Assembly (NCBI GenBank): GCA_021779195.1
Contig: JAJYBB010000015.1
Location: 20,251 to 84,250 of the forward strand
DNA: 64,000 nt
From: Bacteroidota bacterium
GTDB lineage: Bacteria; Bacteroidota; Bacteroidia; Bacteroidales; Paludibacteraceae
Direction: 5' to 3'
The translations under genes were made by a program, and so were the position numbers. This document shows positions 8,502 to 16,205 of the stretch, piece by piece (position 1 is the first letter of the stretch; each line of letters opens with the position of its first letter). A model generated the notes under the pieces. The model searched no databases and was not told the origin of the DNA. It worked only from the letters and a program-made list of their open reading frames with translations.

Positions 8502-10697
8502 TTATAATGTTACATTGAAAATCTTAGATACGGGTTCAGCTGAACCCAATCGACGCGAAAGTTCAGACGGTGAACTTCCCGAAATATAAACTTTGAAATC
8601 GCCCGGTTCAATTACCCTGTCGCCGTTTTCGGTTACCAGTTCCATCATCGAAGGGGTAACTTCAAACGAAACTTCTTTGGATTCACCCGGGTTGAGTTTA
8701 ACCCGTTTCATTCCTTTAAGGGCAAAAATCGGGCTTGGGACACTGGTTTTCAAATCGGTAATATAAAGTTGGGCAACTTCTTCGCCAGGTGTTTTACCCG
8801 TGTTTGTAATGGTTGCTGTAACGTTTACCGACTGTCCCTTTTTGATTTTATCCTTATCCATTTTCATATTGCTGTACGAGTAAGTTGTATAACTCAGTCC
8901 GAAACCAAAAGGATAAAGCGGTTCTTCGGTCATATAGCGGTATGTACGTCCTTTCATACTATAATCTTCAAAAGCAGGCAATTGACTGACTGATTTCGGG
9001 AATGTGATGGGTAAACGTCCTGAAGGATTAACATCGCCGAAAATGACATCGGCCACGGCTCTTCCGCCTTCCTGTCCAGGATACCAAACAAAAATGATGG
9101 CATCGGCAATGGTTTTGAGTTCTTCGGTACAAATCGGGCTCCCGCCGGTCAGAACAAGGATGATGGGTTTCTTGCAATTTGCTTTCAGCTTGCGCAGGTA
9201 TTCCAATTGATTTGAAGGTAAATTAAGATCGAGCCGGTCGCCATTGGTCGATGATGCAATTGATTCCCCTTCTTCGCCTTCGAAAACGCCCGAAACACCA
9301 AAAACAGCAATCACAGCATCGGCATTATGAACTTCACCAAGTGAATAATTCATCTTATTTTTATACGCAACACTGGGTTCAACCCCTTCGCGATAACTAA
9401 CTGTTGTCCCGGCACTTACTCTACCAACAACCGATTGTAATATCGTAAACAACCGGTCATTTAATCCATTGTAATTTCCAAGAAGAACATCCTGATTTGC
9501 CGCATAGGGTCCTACAATAAAGATGGATTTAAGGTCTTTTTTGATTGGAAGCGTATGGTTATTGTTTTGAAGTAAAACAATCGATTTAGCCGCCGCTTCG
9601 TAAGCCAAATCAATATGTTGCTGATTTCCAATGACATCTTCCTTTATTTTTGAATAAGGATTTTGATTTATTGGATCGAATAAACCTAATTTGAATCGGG
9701 TTCTTAATAGTAGGCTTAATGCAGCGTCAACTTCTTTTTCAGAAACAAGTTCCCGTTTGACTGCATCGGGCAAACTATTAAACTCATTTCCGCAATTCAA
9801 ATTTACGCCACTTTTAATAGCCAACGCACATGCTTCGGCGGCATCTTTGGCAGCCCCGTGCGATTTGTAAAAGTCCTGTATTGCCCAACAGTCCGTCGTT
9901 ACATATCCTTTAAAACCCCATTGTTTTCGCAATAAATCGTTCAACAAATAAGAACTTCCACAACAAGGTTTTCCAAAAGTACTGTTATAGGCACACATCA
10001 CGCTTTCCACTTTTCCTTCTGTCACTAATGCTTTAAAAGCCGGAACGTAAGTTTCCATAAAGTCTTTCATTGACGGTTCCGCGTCGAAAGAATGACGCAA
10101 CGCTTCGGGACCGGAATGTACCACATAATGTTTGGCACAAGCCGCAGTCTTTAAATACTTCGGATCATTGCCCTGCATTCCCTTAACATAGGCAACTCCC
10201 ATTCGTGAAGTCAAATAAGGATCTTCTCCATACGTTTCCTGCCCTCTTCCCCACCGTGGATCACGAAAAATATTGATGTTGGGAGCGTAAAAAGTAATGC
10301 CGGTATATTGTCCATAATTTTCGAGCCGTTGTGCGATGTTGTATTTAGCCCAGGCTTCATCCGAAATGGCTTCACCAATCCGATAAACCAAATCGGGATC
10401 AAAAGTCGCTGCCAATCCGATGTTTTCAGGAAAAACAGTTGCTCTTCCTGTTCGGGCAACCCCGTGCAATGCTTCATTCCACCAACTGTATGGAAGTATG
10501 CCCAGCCGCTTGATGGCAGGTGCATCGTGTAACATCTGCGTTGCTTTTTCTTCTAAAGTCAATCGTGAAACCAAATCGGCTACCCGCTCATCAATCGTTT
10601 TATTTGTATCCTGAAAAGGATATTTTACGGTCGTTTGAGCAGTAGTATACCCGCAAACCATTAGCGTGATCAGTAAAATAGCATAGAACCTTTTCAT
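8502..10697 (-). CDS. GH3 beta-glycosidase, probably beta-xylosidase
   Basis: Exported family 3 glycoside hydrolase of 731 residues. A signal peptide (MKRFYAILLITLMVCGYTTAQ) is followed by the (beta/alpha)8 domain with the nucleophile Asp in VTTDCWAIQDFY (about residue 268). Next come the alpha/beta sandwich domain and a C-terminal fibronectin III-like domain (about 640-720, with VTNTGKTPGEEVAQLYI). Because it lies between xylulokinase and xylose isomerase, the likely role is release of xylose from xylo-oligosaccharides. GH3 members also cleave glucosides and arabinosides, so specificity is inferred from context. The gap to xylB is 27 bases, so they are probably co-transcribed. Confidence 0.9.
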   Translation of the reverse strand: MKRFYAILLITLMVCGYTTAQTTVKYPFQDTNKTIDERVADLVSRLTLEEKATQMLHDAPAIKRLGILPYSWWNEALHGVARTGRATVFPENIGLAATFDPDLVYRIGEAISDEAWAKYNIAQRLENYGQYTGITFYAPNINIFRDPRWGRGQETYGEDPYLTSRMGVAYVKGMQGNDPKYLKTAACAKHYVVHSGPEALRHSFDAEPSMKDFMETYVPAFKALVTEGKVESVMCAYNSTFGKPCCGSSYLLNDLLRKQWGFKGYVTTDCWAIQDFYKSHGAAKDAAEACALAIKSGVNLNCGNEFNSLPDAVKRELVSEKEVDAALSLLLRTRFKLGLFDPINQNPYSKIKEDVIGNQQHIDLAYEAAAKSIVLLQNNNHTLPIKKDLKSIFIVGPYAANQDVLLGNYNGLNDRLFTILQSVVGRVSAGTTVSYREGVEPSVAYKNKMNYSLGEVHNADAVIAVFGVSGVFEGEEGESIASSTNGDRLDLNLPSNQLEYLRKLKANCKKPIILVLTGGSPICTEELKTIADAIIFVWYPGQEGGRAVADVIFGDVNPSGRLPITFPKSVSQLPAFEDYSMKGRTYRYMTEEPLYPFGFGLSYTTYSYSNMKMDKDKIKKGQSVNVTATITNTGKTPGEEVAQLYITDLKTSVPSPIFALKGMKRVKLNPGESKEVSFEVTPSMMELVTENGDRVIEPGDFKVYISGSSPSELSRRLGSAEPVSKIFNVTL

Positions 10698-10724
10698 AAA
10701 AAAATGAGTTATTAGATTAATTTT

Positions 10725-12197
10725 TCAGACTAATTTCAACCATTTTGCATACGCTTCTTGCGTAGCTTCAATATTTTCCTTTTCGGGTGTAATCACCATT
10801 ATTTTTTTCAACGTGGCAAACGCTTCTTCGGCAGTAGCATAAATTCCGGCACCAATACCTGCTCCACGGGCAGCACCAATCGAACCATCGGTATTGTACA
10901 ATTCAATGGTTGCTCCGCTGATATTGGCTACTGTTTGGCGGAATATCGGGCTCAGGAACAGGTTGGCATGTCCGGCACGAATCGTTTTCGTTTCAATGCC
11001 CATTTCATTCATAATATCCATTCCATATTTAAACGAAAATGCAATTCCTTCGTGGGCGGCCCGAATTAAATGGGCTTTCGAATGACGATTGAAGTTTATG
11101 CCATGAACAGAGCAATTCGGTTCACGATTTCCCAATACACGTTCGGCACCATTTCCAAACGGAATTATGCTAATGCCGTCGCTTCCAACAGGAATTTGAG
11201 CTGCAAGTTCATTCATTTCGGCATAACTGATACCTTCGGGAGCCACATTATTCTTTATCCAGGTATTTAAAATAGCAGTACCGTTGATACAAAGTAAAAC
11301 TCCTACTCGTGCATCATTTTTCGTATGATTCACGTGAGCAAACGAATTAACACGCGATAACGGATCATATTTTGAATCGCTGTTAACCCCGTACACCACT
11401 CCCGAAGTTCCTGCCGTAGCTGCAATTTCGCCGGGATTCAGCACGTTGAGCGACAGGGCATTGTTCGGTTGGTCCCCGGCACGATACGTTACGGGAGTTC
11501 CGACAGCTAAACCAAGTTCTGCCGCAATATCTGCTTTTAAATATCCCTGAATGCCAAAAGTGGAGACAATTTCAGGAATTAAATTGGTTTTAAATCCAAA
11601 ATAATCATACAGAAATTTAGCAGGGACTTCATTTTTAAAATCCCACGCTATTCCCTCCGATAAACCCGATGCAGTGGTGCAGGCATTGCCGGTCATACGC
11701 ATGGCAATGTAATCGCCGGGCAACATATAATATTTGGTTTTTGCAAAATTTGCCGGTTCATTTTCCTTTACCCAAGCCAATTTAGCCAAAGTAAAATTGC
11801 CGGGAGAATTTAGTAAATTCGTCAAACACATTTCAGAACCAATCTCTTCAAACGCTTTTTGTCCGTAAGGCACAGCGCGTGAGTCGCACCAGATAATGGC
11901 GTCGCGAATGGCTTTCTGGGCTTCGTCCACCAGCACTAATCCATGCATTTGGTAGGAGATGCCGATGGCTTTTATGTCCGAAGAATCAGTTCCAGACTCA
12001 GCCAATACAGCTTCTGTCGCCAATTTCAGATTTTTCCACCATGTTTCGGTATTTTGTTCAGCCCATCCGGTTTTTACCGACTTAATTCCCATTTCATTTT
12101 TAGGAAAAAATGCACTCGAAACGCATTCGCCTGTGGTGGCATTCACCAAACTCGCCTTAATTGACGAACTTCCTAAATCATAACCTAATAAGTACAT
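10725..12197 (-). CDS. xylB: Xylulokinase (FGGY family)
   Basis: ATP-dependent phosphorylation of D-xylulose to xylulose 5-phosphate, feeding the pentose phosphate pathway. The 490-residue protein begins with the ATP-site GYDLGSSSIKASLV. It has SYQMHGLVLVD and WCDSRA (sugar side), the RAGDQPNNALSLNVLNPGEIAATAGTSG segment with the catalytic Asp in the GDQ triad, and the GAARGAGIGAGIY tail. It is adjacent to the GH3 and xylA genes. The 60-base gap after the Nudix-type regulator suggests one transcript starting at the regulator. Confidence 0.93.
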   Translation of the reverse strand: MYLLGYDLGSSSIKASLVNATTGECVSSAFFPKNEMGIKSVKTGWAEQNTETWWKNLKLATEAVLAESGTDSSDIKAIGISYQMHGLVLVDEAQKAIRDAIIWCDSRAVPYGQKAFEEIGSEMCLTNLLNSPGNFTLAKLAWVKENEPANFAKTKYYMLPGDYIAMRMTGNACTTASGLSEGIAWDFKNEVPAKFLYDYFGFKTNLIPEIVSTFGIQGYLKADIAAELGLAVGTPVTYRAGDQPNNALSLNVLNPGEIAATAGTSGVVYGVNSDSKYDPLSRVNSFAHVNHTKNDARVGVLLCINGTAILNTWIKNNVAPEGISYAEMNELAAQIPVGSDGISIIPFGNGAERVLGNREPNCSVHGINFNRHSKAHLIRAAHEGIAFSFKYGMDIMNEMGIETKTIRAGHANLFLSPIFRQTVANISGATIELYNTDGSIGAARGAGIGAGIYATAEEAFATLKKIMVITPEKENIEATQEAYAKWLKLV

Positions 12198-12257
12198 AAT
12201 TTTTTATATTTACAATTTATATCACATTCCGAGTGATTAATTTCACACTTGGAAATA

Positions 12258-12968
12258 TCACTTATTCTTAATATCAAATTTATATAACCTTGCTGCACGA
12301 TGTGGAACCCCAATTTCAATTTCGTCGAGTGCAACAACATAGGACCATTGTGTAATTTTTTTTTGAAAATTTCTAACATCCGAGCGGGTTTGATGCACAG
12401 TATCGTATAATGAACGCAACTGTGATATGGTGAATTTGCGAGGTAACAATTCAAAAAGTAAGTTTGGCTCAATATCAAATCTATGTCGGATATAGGCTAA
12501 TCCTTTTTTTATAATTTCAGCATGATCAAATGCTAAATTCATGCCGGCTACATCTTTAATATCATACCAATTGACACTCGTGCCATCTGCATTGAAAACC
12601 AATTTCCGATTTATTTTAATTAATGCCACATATGCCACTGTAACAATTCGTCCGATTTTCAATTGTGTTGTTCGTTCTAACCAAAGTACATCCCGTGGGT
12701 TTGACGTTCGTTTAGGATTACCAAAACTTTGAAACTGACTTAAATATATATTTTTAAGTCCAGTTAATTCAGTCAAAACACGAGAAGCAGCTTCATCCAA
12801 ATCTTCAGAATTAAAAATGATACTTCCAGGAAGTTTTTTATCGTTGTAAAGTTCATTCTGTTCTTGAATATTTCGTTCAATCAACAAAACTTTGAGTGCT
12901 TCGCCATCAAAACCAAATACAACGCAATCGACTGAAATATGCGGATTATAAATTTTATCGTCAGACAT
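12258..12968 (-). CDS. Nudix-type transcriptional regulator of xylose genes (NrtR/AraR-like)
   Basis: A 236-residue regulator with an N-terminal Nudix fold (about 8-150) and a C-terminal winged helix (about 155-236, LLPRKFTISQLRSLYDTVH). The Nudix box is broken: where active hydrolases have REUxEE, this protein reads RVLTELTG, so it should bind a ligand instead of hydrolysing it. Regulators of this class control arabinose and xylose genes in Bacteroides. Being first in the xyl block makes xylose or a xylose metabolite the likely effector. It has its own -7 element and a nearby palindrome, so autoregulation is plausible. Confidence 0.85.
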   Translation of the reverse strand: MSDDKIYNPHISVDCVVFGFDGEALKVLLIERNIQEQNELYNDKKLPGSIIFNSEDLDEAASRVLTELTGLKNIYLSQFQSFGNPKRTSNPRDVLWLERTTQLKIGRIVTVAYVALIKINRKLVFNADGTSVNWYDIKDVAGMNLAFDHAEIIKKGLAYIRHRFDIEPNLLFELLPRKFTISQLRSLYDTVHQTRSDVRNFQKKITQWSYVVALDEIEIGVPHRAARLYKFDIKNK

Positions 12969-12994
12969 TTGGAGATATAATTGAATTTTAGATG

Positions 12995-13002
12995 CAAAAG
13001 TA
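12995..13002 (-). promoter_or_regulatory. Putative -7 element of the xylose operon
   Basis: TACTTTTG on the minus strand matches TAnnTTTG, 27 bases before the regulator start. An ATTG 21 bases further upstream (13024-13027) may be a weak -33 element. Confidence 0.45.
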
Positions 13003-13034
13003 CAGGTTTATATTAAATAATTGCAATCAAAATT

Positions 13035-13054
13035 ATATGTTATAAAACACATAT
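13035..13054. promoter_or_regulatory. Palindrome upstream of the xyl promoter, candidate operator
   Basis: ATATGT and ACATAT form a perfect 6-base inverted repeat separated by 8 bases, just upstream of the putative -33 position. Location and symmetry fit a binding site for the Nudix-type regulator, but the region is AT-rich and no second copy was found. Confidence 0.35.
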
Positions 13055-13152
13055 ACAATAATTTAAATAGAGTAATAAACACAATAAGTAATTCATTTAA
13101 ACTGTATTTTATACAATAAGATTTTATTTTGAAGAAACATAAACTAAAAGAA

Positions 13153-13407
13153 ATGAATGTATTTAAAAATATAAGAACATTCGGTCAAATTTTGACAATT
13201 TACAATAAGAAAGTCGAATTCAAAAATAAATATGAATTTGTTACACTTTCTCATTTTTACTGCATTCGATTATTGATGATCCTTTAATTGGCGGGTAAGG
13301 AATATAGAATCAGCAAGCAAGACGATTTAAATGTAAACGTTTCGGAGTGGAAGATATTACTGGATATTTCGAAAATTTACATACCATTTAAATCTAAAAA
13401 CGGCTAA
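13153..13407 (+). pseudogene. Possible decayed small gene with one internal stop
   Basis: From an ATG at 13153 one frame runs 44 codons to TAA at 13285-13287 and continues in the same frame for 39 more codons to a TAA at 13405. It carries plausible mixed residues (for example GKEYRISKQDDL and VSEWKILLDIS). No family is recognised. It overlaps the left arm of the following terminator. It could be a pseudogene, a very small gene, or chance. The rest of the 12969-13460 gap holds the xyl promoter region. Confidence 0.25.
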
Positions 13408-13441
13408 TGAATTATACATTCATCAGCCGTTTTTAGATTTA
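13389..13441. terminator. Strong bidirectional hairpin terminator
   Basis: Arms of 24 bases with one mismatch on the plus strand (a G-U pair on the minus strand) surround a 5-base loop. The GC-rich core CGGCT/AGCCG is flanked by A5 and T5, so it can act in both directions. It lies 20 bases past the stop of the double aldolase gene and should end the long deoxyhexose operon. Confidence 0.8.
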
Positions 13442-13460
13442 GAATATTATTGATAGGTTC

Positions 13461-14759
13461 TTATTTCACATTAAACGCCACCCGTAACTCATCAATTTCC
13501 GTATCACCCATTGGTTGAAGCGGTCCGATTGATGAAGCCATTACCAACGAGTTAGCCGAAAATTCCGCAACTTCCAAATAATCGAAGGTATTGATAAGCT
13601 TATTGCCGGTTACAATCACCGAATCGTTTTCAACAATTACCACGCGGTTTTTCGAAAACATTTGAGCGATTTCTTCCGTGTCGTTATATAAGCTTTCGAA
13701 TGGAATAGAAGGCACATCCTGCAGAAAAATCCAGCTTTCGGGAATGGTGCGCACATCAAATTTCTGATGACTTACCGCATGAGCCATAAGGTTCGTTGGC
13801 TGAGTTGTTATGATAGAATTAATATGTGGATTCAGTTGGTAAATGCGTTGATGTAAAGCTACTGAACGGCTTGGAACTTTACCTGCTTCTGCCATTCCAT
13901 TTTTAATCTGGACAATATTCTTTGGTAAAATATCCCAACGTGCAACGTCACGTGGTGTAATCAGAAAATCATTTTCTTTCCAACGTACAGATACCGTCCC
14001 GTAAGTAGAAATCATCAATCCCTGATCACAGGCACGACGAATGATATTCACCATATCGGTACGAATTTCACGTTCATCCGATGGATATTCAACATCCATA
14101 AACGGAGTGCTATTCTTTGGAAAATGAGTTGTGTATTTTGAAATCTGTTCATCGGTCAGGGTGTTAACATTTCCTATTCTACCTGCATTTACAATGGTTC
14201 GACAGCAAAATTCCAATGTTTCAAAACGTTGATAAGCATCCATCATATCCGTACCACCAAGCACAACTCCGTGATTTTCCATTATCACAGCTTTGAATTT
14301 TTTATTTTTAAATTCATTGGCTATCTTTTCTCCAAGTTCAACACTCCCTGGACACCCATAGGGTGCAAAACCTATTTCGCCACAGATTGTACGGGCTTGT
14401 GGAACAATACTGGTATCAGGAACCTGACGTGCAATACTGAAAGCTACTAATCCGGGTGGATGAGCGTGGATAATAGCAGTCAATTCAGGACGGGATTCGT
14501 AAATTGCTTTATGAAATGGATATTCTGAAGATGGTTTATGTAATCCAACGATTGTGCCATCTTTTTTTACACACACAATGTCTTTTACGGTCAACGAACC
14601 TTTATCAACTGCGGACGGAGTAATCCATATATCCCCATTTCCATCTTTTATGGAAATATTTCCTCCTGAAGTGGTTGTCATTCCACTCCTGTAAATACGT
14701 CCGATAATCACATTAATTTGTTCTACCGGATGCATTAAGTTAACATCTAACTGTTTCAT
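13461..14759 (-). CDS. Double-domain class II aldolase, second domain degenerate
   Basis: A 432-residue protein made of two class II aldolase/adducin domains (about 9-205 and 222-415). Domain 1 keeps the catalytic Glu79, the zinc ligands His98 and His100 in HAHPPG, and His163 in ENHGV. In domain 2 the matching positions are Ser299, Thr318, Gln320 and Asp379, so it cannot hold zinc in the usual way. In this cluster the active half probably cleaves L-fuculose 1-phosphate (or rhamnulose 1-phosphate) to DHAP and L-lactaldehyde. An in-frame TTG lies upstream at 14780, but the ATG giving MKQLDVNLMH is preferred. It is the last gene before a strong terminator. Confidence 0.85.
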   Translation of the reverse strand: MKQLDVNLMHPVEQINVIIGRIYRSGMTTTSGGNISIKDGNGDIWITPSAVDKGSLTVKDIVCVKKDGTIVGLHKPSSEYPFHKAIYESRPELTAIIHAHPPGLVAFSIARQVPDTSIVPQARTICGEIGFAPYGCPGSVELGEKIANEFKNKKFKAVIMENHGVVLGGTDMMDAYQRFETLEFCCRTIVNAGRIGNVNTLTDEQISKYTTHFPKNSTPFMDVEYPSDEREIRTDMVNIIRRACDQGLMISTYGTVSVRWKENDFLITPRDVARWDILPKNIVQIKNGMAEAGKVPSRSVALHQRIYQLNPHINSIITTQPTNLMAHAVSHQKFDVRTIPESWIFLQDVPSIPFESLYNDTEEIAQMFSKNRVVIVENDSVIVTGNKLINTFDYLEVAEFSANSLVMASSIGPLQPMGDTEIDELRVAFNVK

Positions 14760-14836
14760 CTTATTTTGATTAAAGAGCAAAGAACAAAGACATTAGACTA
14801 AATATTCTCGTTCAAAACTCATTTTAAAATTTACTT

Positions 14837-16111
14837 TTACAATTTATCGGCATTCGCCAATAAATAACTTTCAGCTTCCACGCTCCACAACCCCATATTT
14901 TTATCACAAATTTCTGCGAGCGTTTTGTAAATCGCATTTGATTCTCCCAATTTAGCAAAATCCGAAATTGGAGTCAATGGCATTTCGACATGTGTATAAA
15001 TCAATTTTTTCCCTCCCGGAATTTCCGGTAAATGATTGGTGGCTTCAATCACCGAATTCAAACCGCCGATATGAGTTATCAATCCAGCAGGGTCAAGACC
15101 TTTGCTCATCATCATGAGTGCTTCGACCATATCATCATTATTTCCTCCACTGGTACCGGCAACGTGGGTATAGCCATAATGAACATTGTAGAAGTTGAAT
15201 GTTGCACTAAAGTTCGGATCACCAGGACCTGCAAAGAAATTCAGGCAACCGTCAAATCCCAAAATAGCATCAGCTTGTTCCACCACCGGTTTTACGGGAG
15301 CAAACACAAACACATCGTTGAATCCTTCGCCATATGTGATTGCTTTCAGTTCTTCCACCGGATTTTGCATCTTGGCTGTGTTGACATACAATAATTCGAT
15401 ACCCCGTGAAGCTGCAAATTGAACGGTATAAAGTGAAGCAGCACGGTCGAGACGAGTTTGATCCACATCAGTTACCACGCAAAGTGCAGGTCGACGATCG
15501 TCGCGATGCAACACATAATTAATGGCTGCCAGTCCCATTGGGCCAACACCAGCCAGAATCGCCATTTTACCTCTGTCAACGATTTCCATTTTGTGAACAT
15601 AACTTCCCGGAGAAAGATGATAATTGGCATGCATGGCACCAATTACGCACGAAAGTGGTTCGGCTAAAGAGGCAGGATAAAAACCTTCGCCATGATAAGC
15701 CAGCAAACAATCTTTTTCCATTACTTCGTTCGGAATAATCACGTAAGTGGCATCGCCACCAATGTATTGATAGCTATATCCAGGTGCACTTAAAACGCCC
15801 ACAGGACCAGCTTCGTAATTCAACGCAGGTTGAATAGAAAACTTATCACCTACTTTGAATTTGTGTGCCCATTTTGTTCCTACTTCAACCAATTCACCGG
15901 CAAACTCATGACCAATAATGATGGGATTTTGAGCCACATCATTGGGGATGCGTTTGTGATCAGTTCCCTGTGTAGAAGCTTTATAGGACGACATACACAA
16001 CGAATCGGAAATTACTTTCGCCAATATTTCATTGTCTTTAATCTGTGGCAATTCGAACTCTTCCAACCGAAGGTCTTTTTTGCCATATAAACGGATTGCT
16101 TTTGTTTTCAT
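14837..16111 (-). CDS. Zinc-binding alcohol dehydrogenase, sorbose-1-phosphate reductase-like
   Basis: Medium-chain dehydrogenase of about 424 residues. It has an N-terminal GroES-like domain (SLCMSSYKAS at the catalytic-metal position, IIGHEFAGELVEVG) and a Rossmann domain (AILAGVGPMGLAAINYVL). It is longer than typical 340-residue members and resembles the L-sorbose-1-phosphate reductase-like subgroup. Its substrate here is unknown; a lactaldehyde- or ketose-phosphate-level redox step is an inference from the neighbouring aldolases. A longer frame begins at 16150, but its first 13 residues come from repeat-like sequence; the ATG giving MKTKAIRLYG is the natural start. Confidence 0.85.
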   Translation of the reverse strand: MKTKAIRLYGKKDLRLEEFELPQIKDNEILAKVISDSLCMSSYKASTQGTDHKRIPNDVAQNPIIIGHEFAGELVEVGTKWAHKFKVGDKFSIQPALNYEAGPVGVLSAPGYSYQYIGGDATYVIIPNEVMEKDCLLAYHGEGFYPASLAEPLSCVIGAMHANYHLSPGSYVHKMEIVDRGKMAILAGVGPMGLAAINYVLHRDDRRPALCVVTDVDQTRLDRAASLYTVQFAASRGIELLYVNTAKMQNPVEELKAITYGEGFNDVFVFAPVKPVVEQADAILGFDGCLNFFAGPGDPNFSATFNFYNVHYGYTHVAGTSGGNNDDMVEALMMMSKGLDPAGLITHIGGLNSVIEATNHLPEIPGGKKLIYTHVEMPLTPISDFAKLGESNAIYKTLAEICDKNMGLWSVEAESYLLANADKL

Positions 16112-16124
16112 ATCTTTAGTTGAC

Positions 16125-16204
16125 GAGTAAACAAGTAAACGAGTAAACATCGAATATCAGGTTCCCGTAATTATTAATTGTAAATTATTAATTATCAATT
16201 ATCA
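16125..16204. repeat. Short tandem repeats between two operon genes
   Basis: Three 8-mers GAGTAAAC, AAGTAAAC and GAGTAAAC lie head to tail at 16125-16148. They are followed by a run of TTAATTA/ATTATCA words to about 16204. The whole gap between the aldolase/SDR fusion and the zinc dehydrogenase is made of this. Confidence 0.6.
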
Positions 16205-16205
16205 A

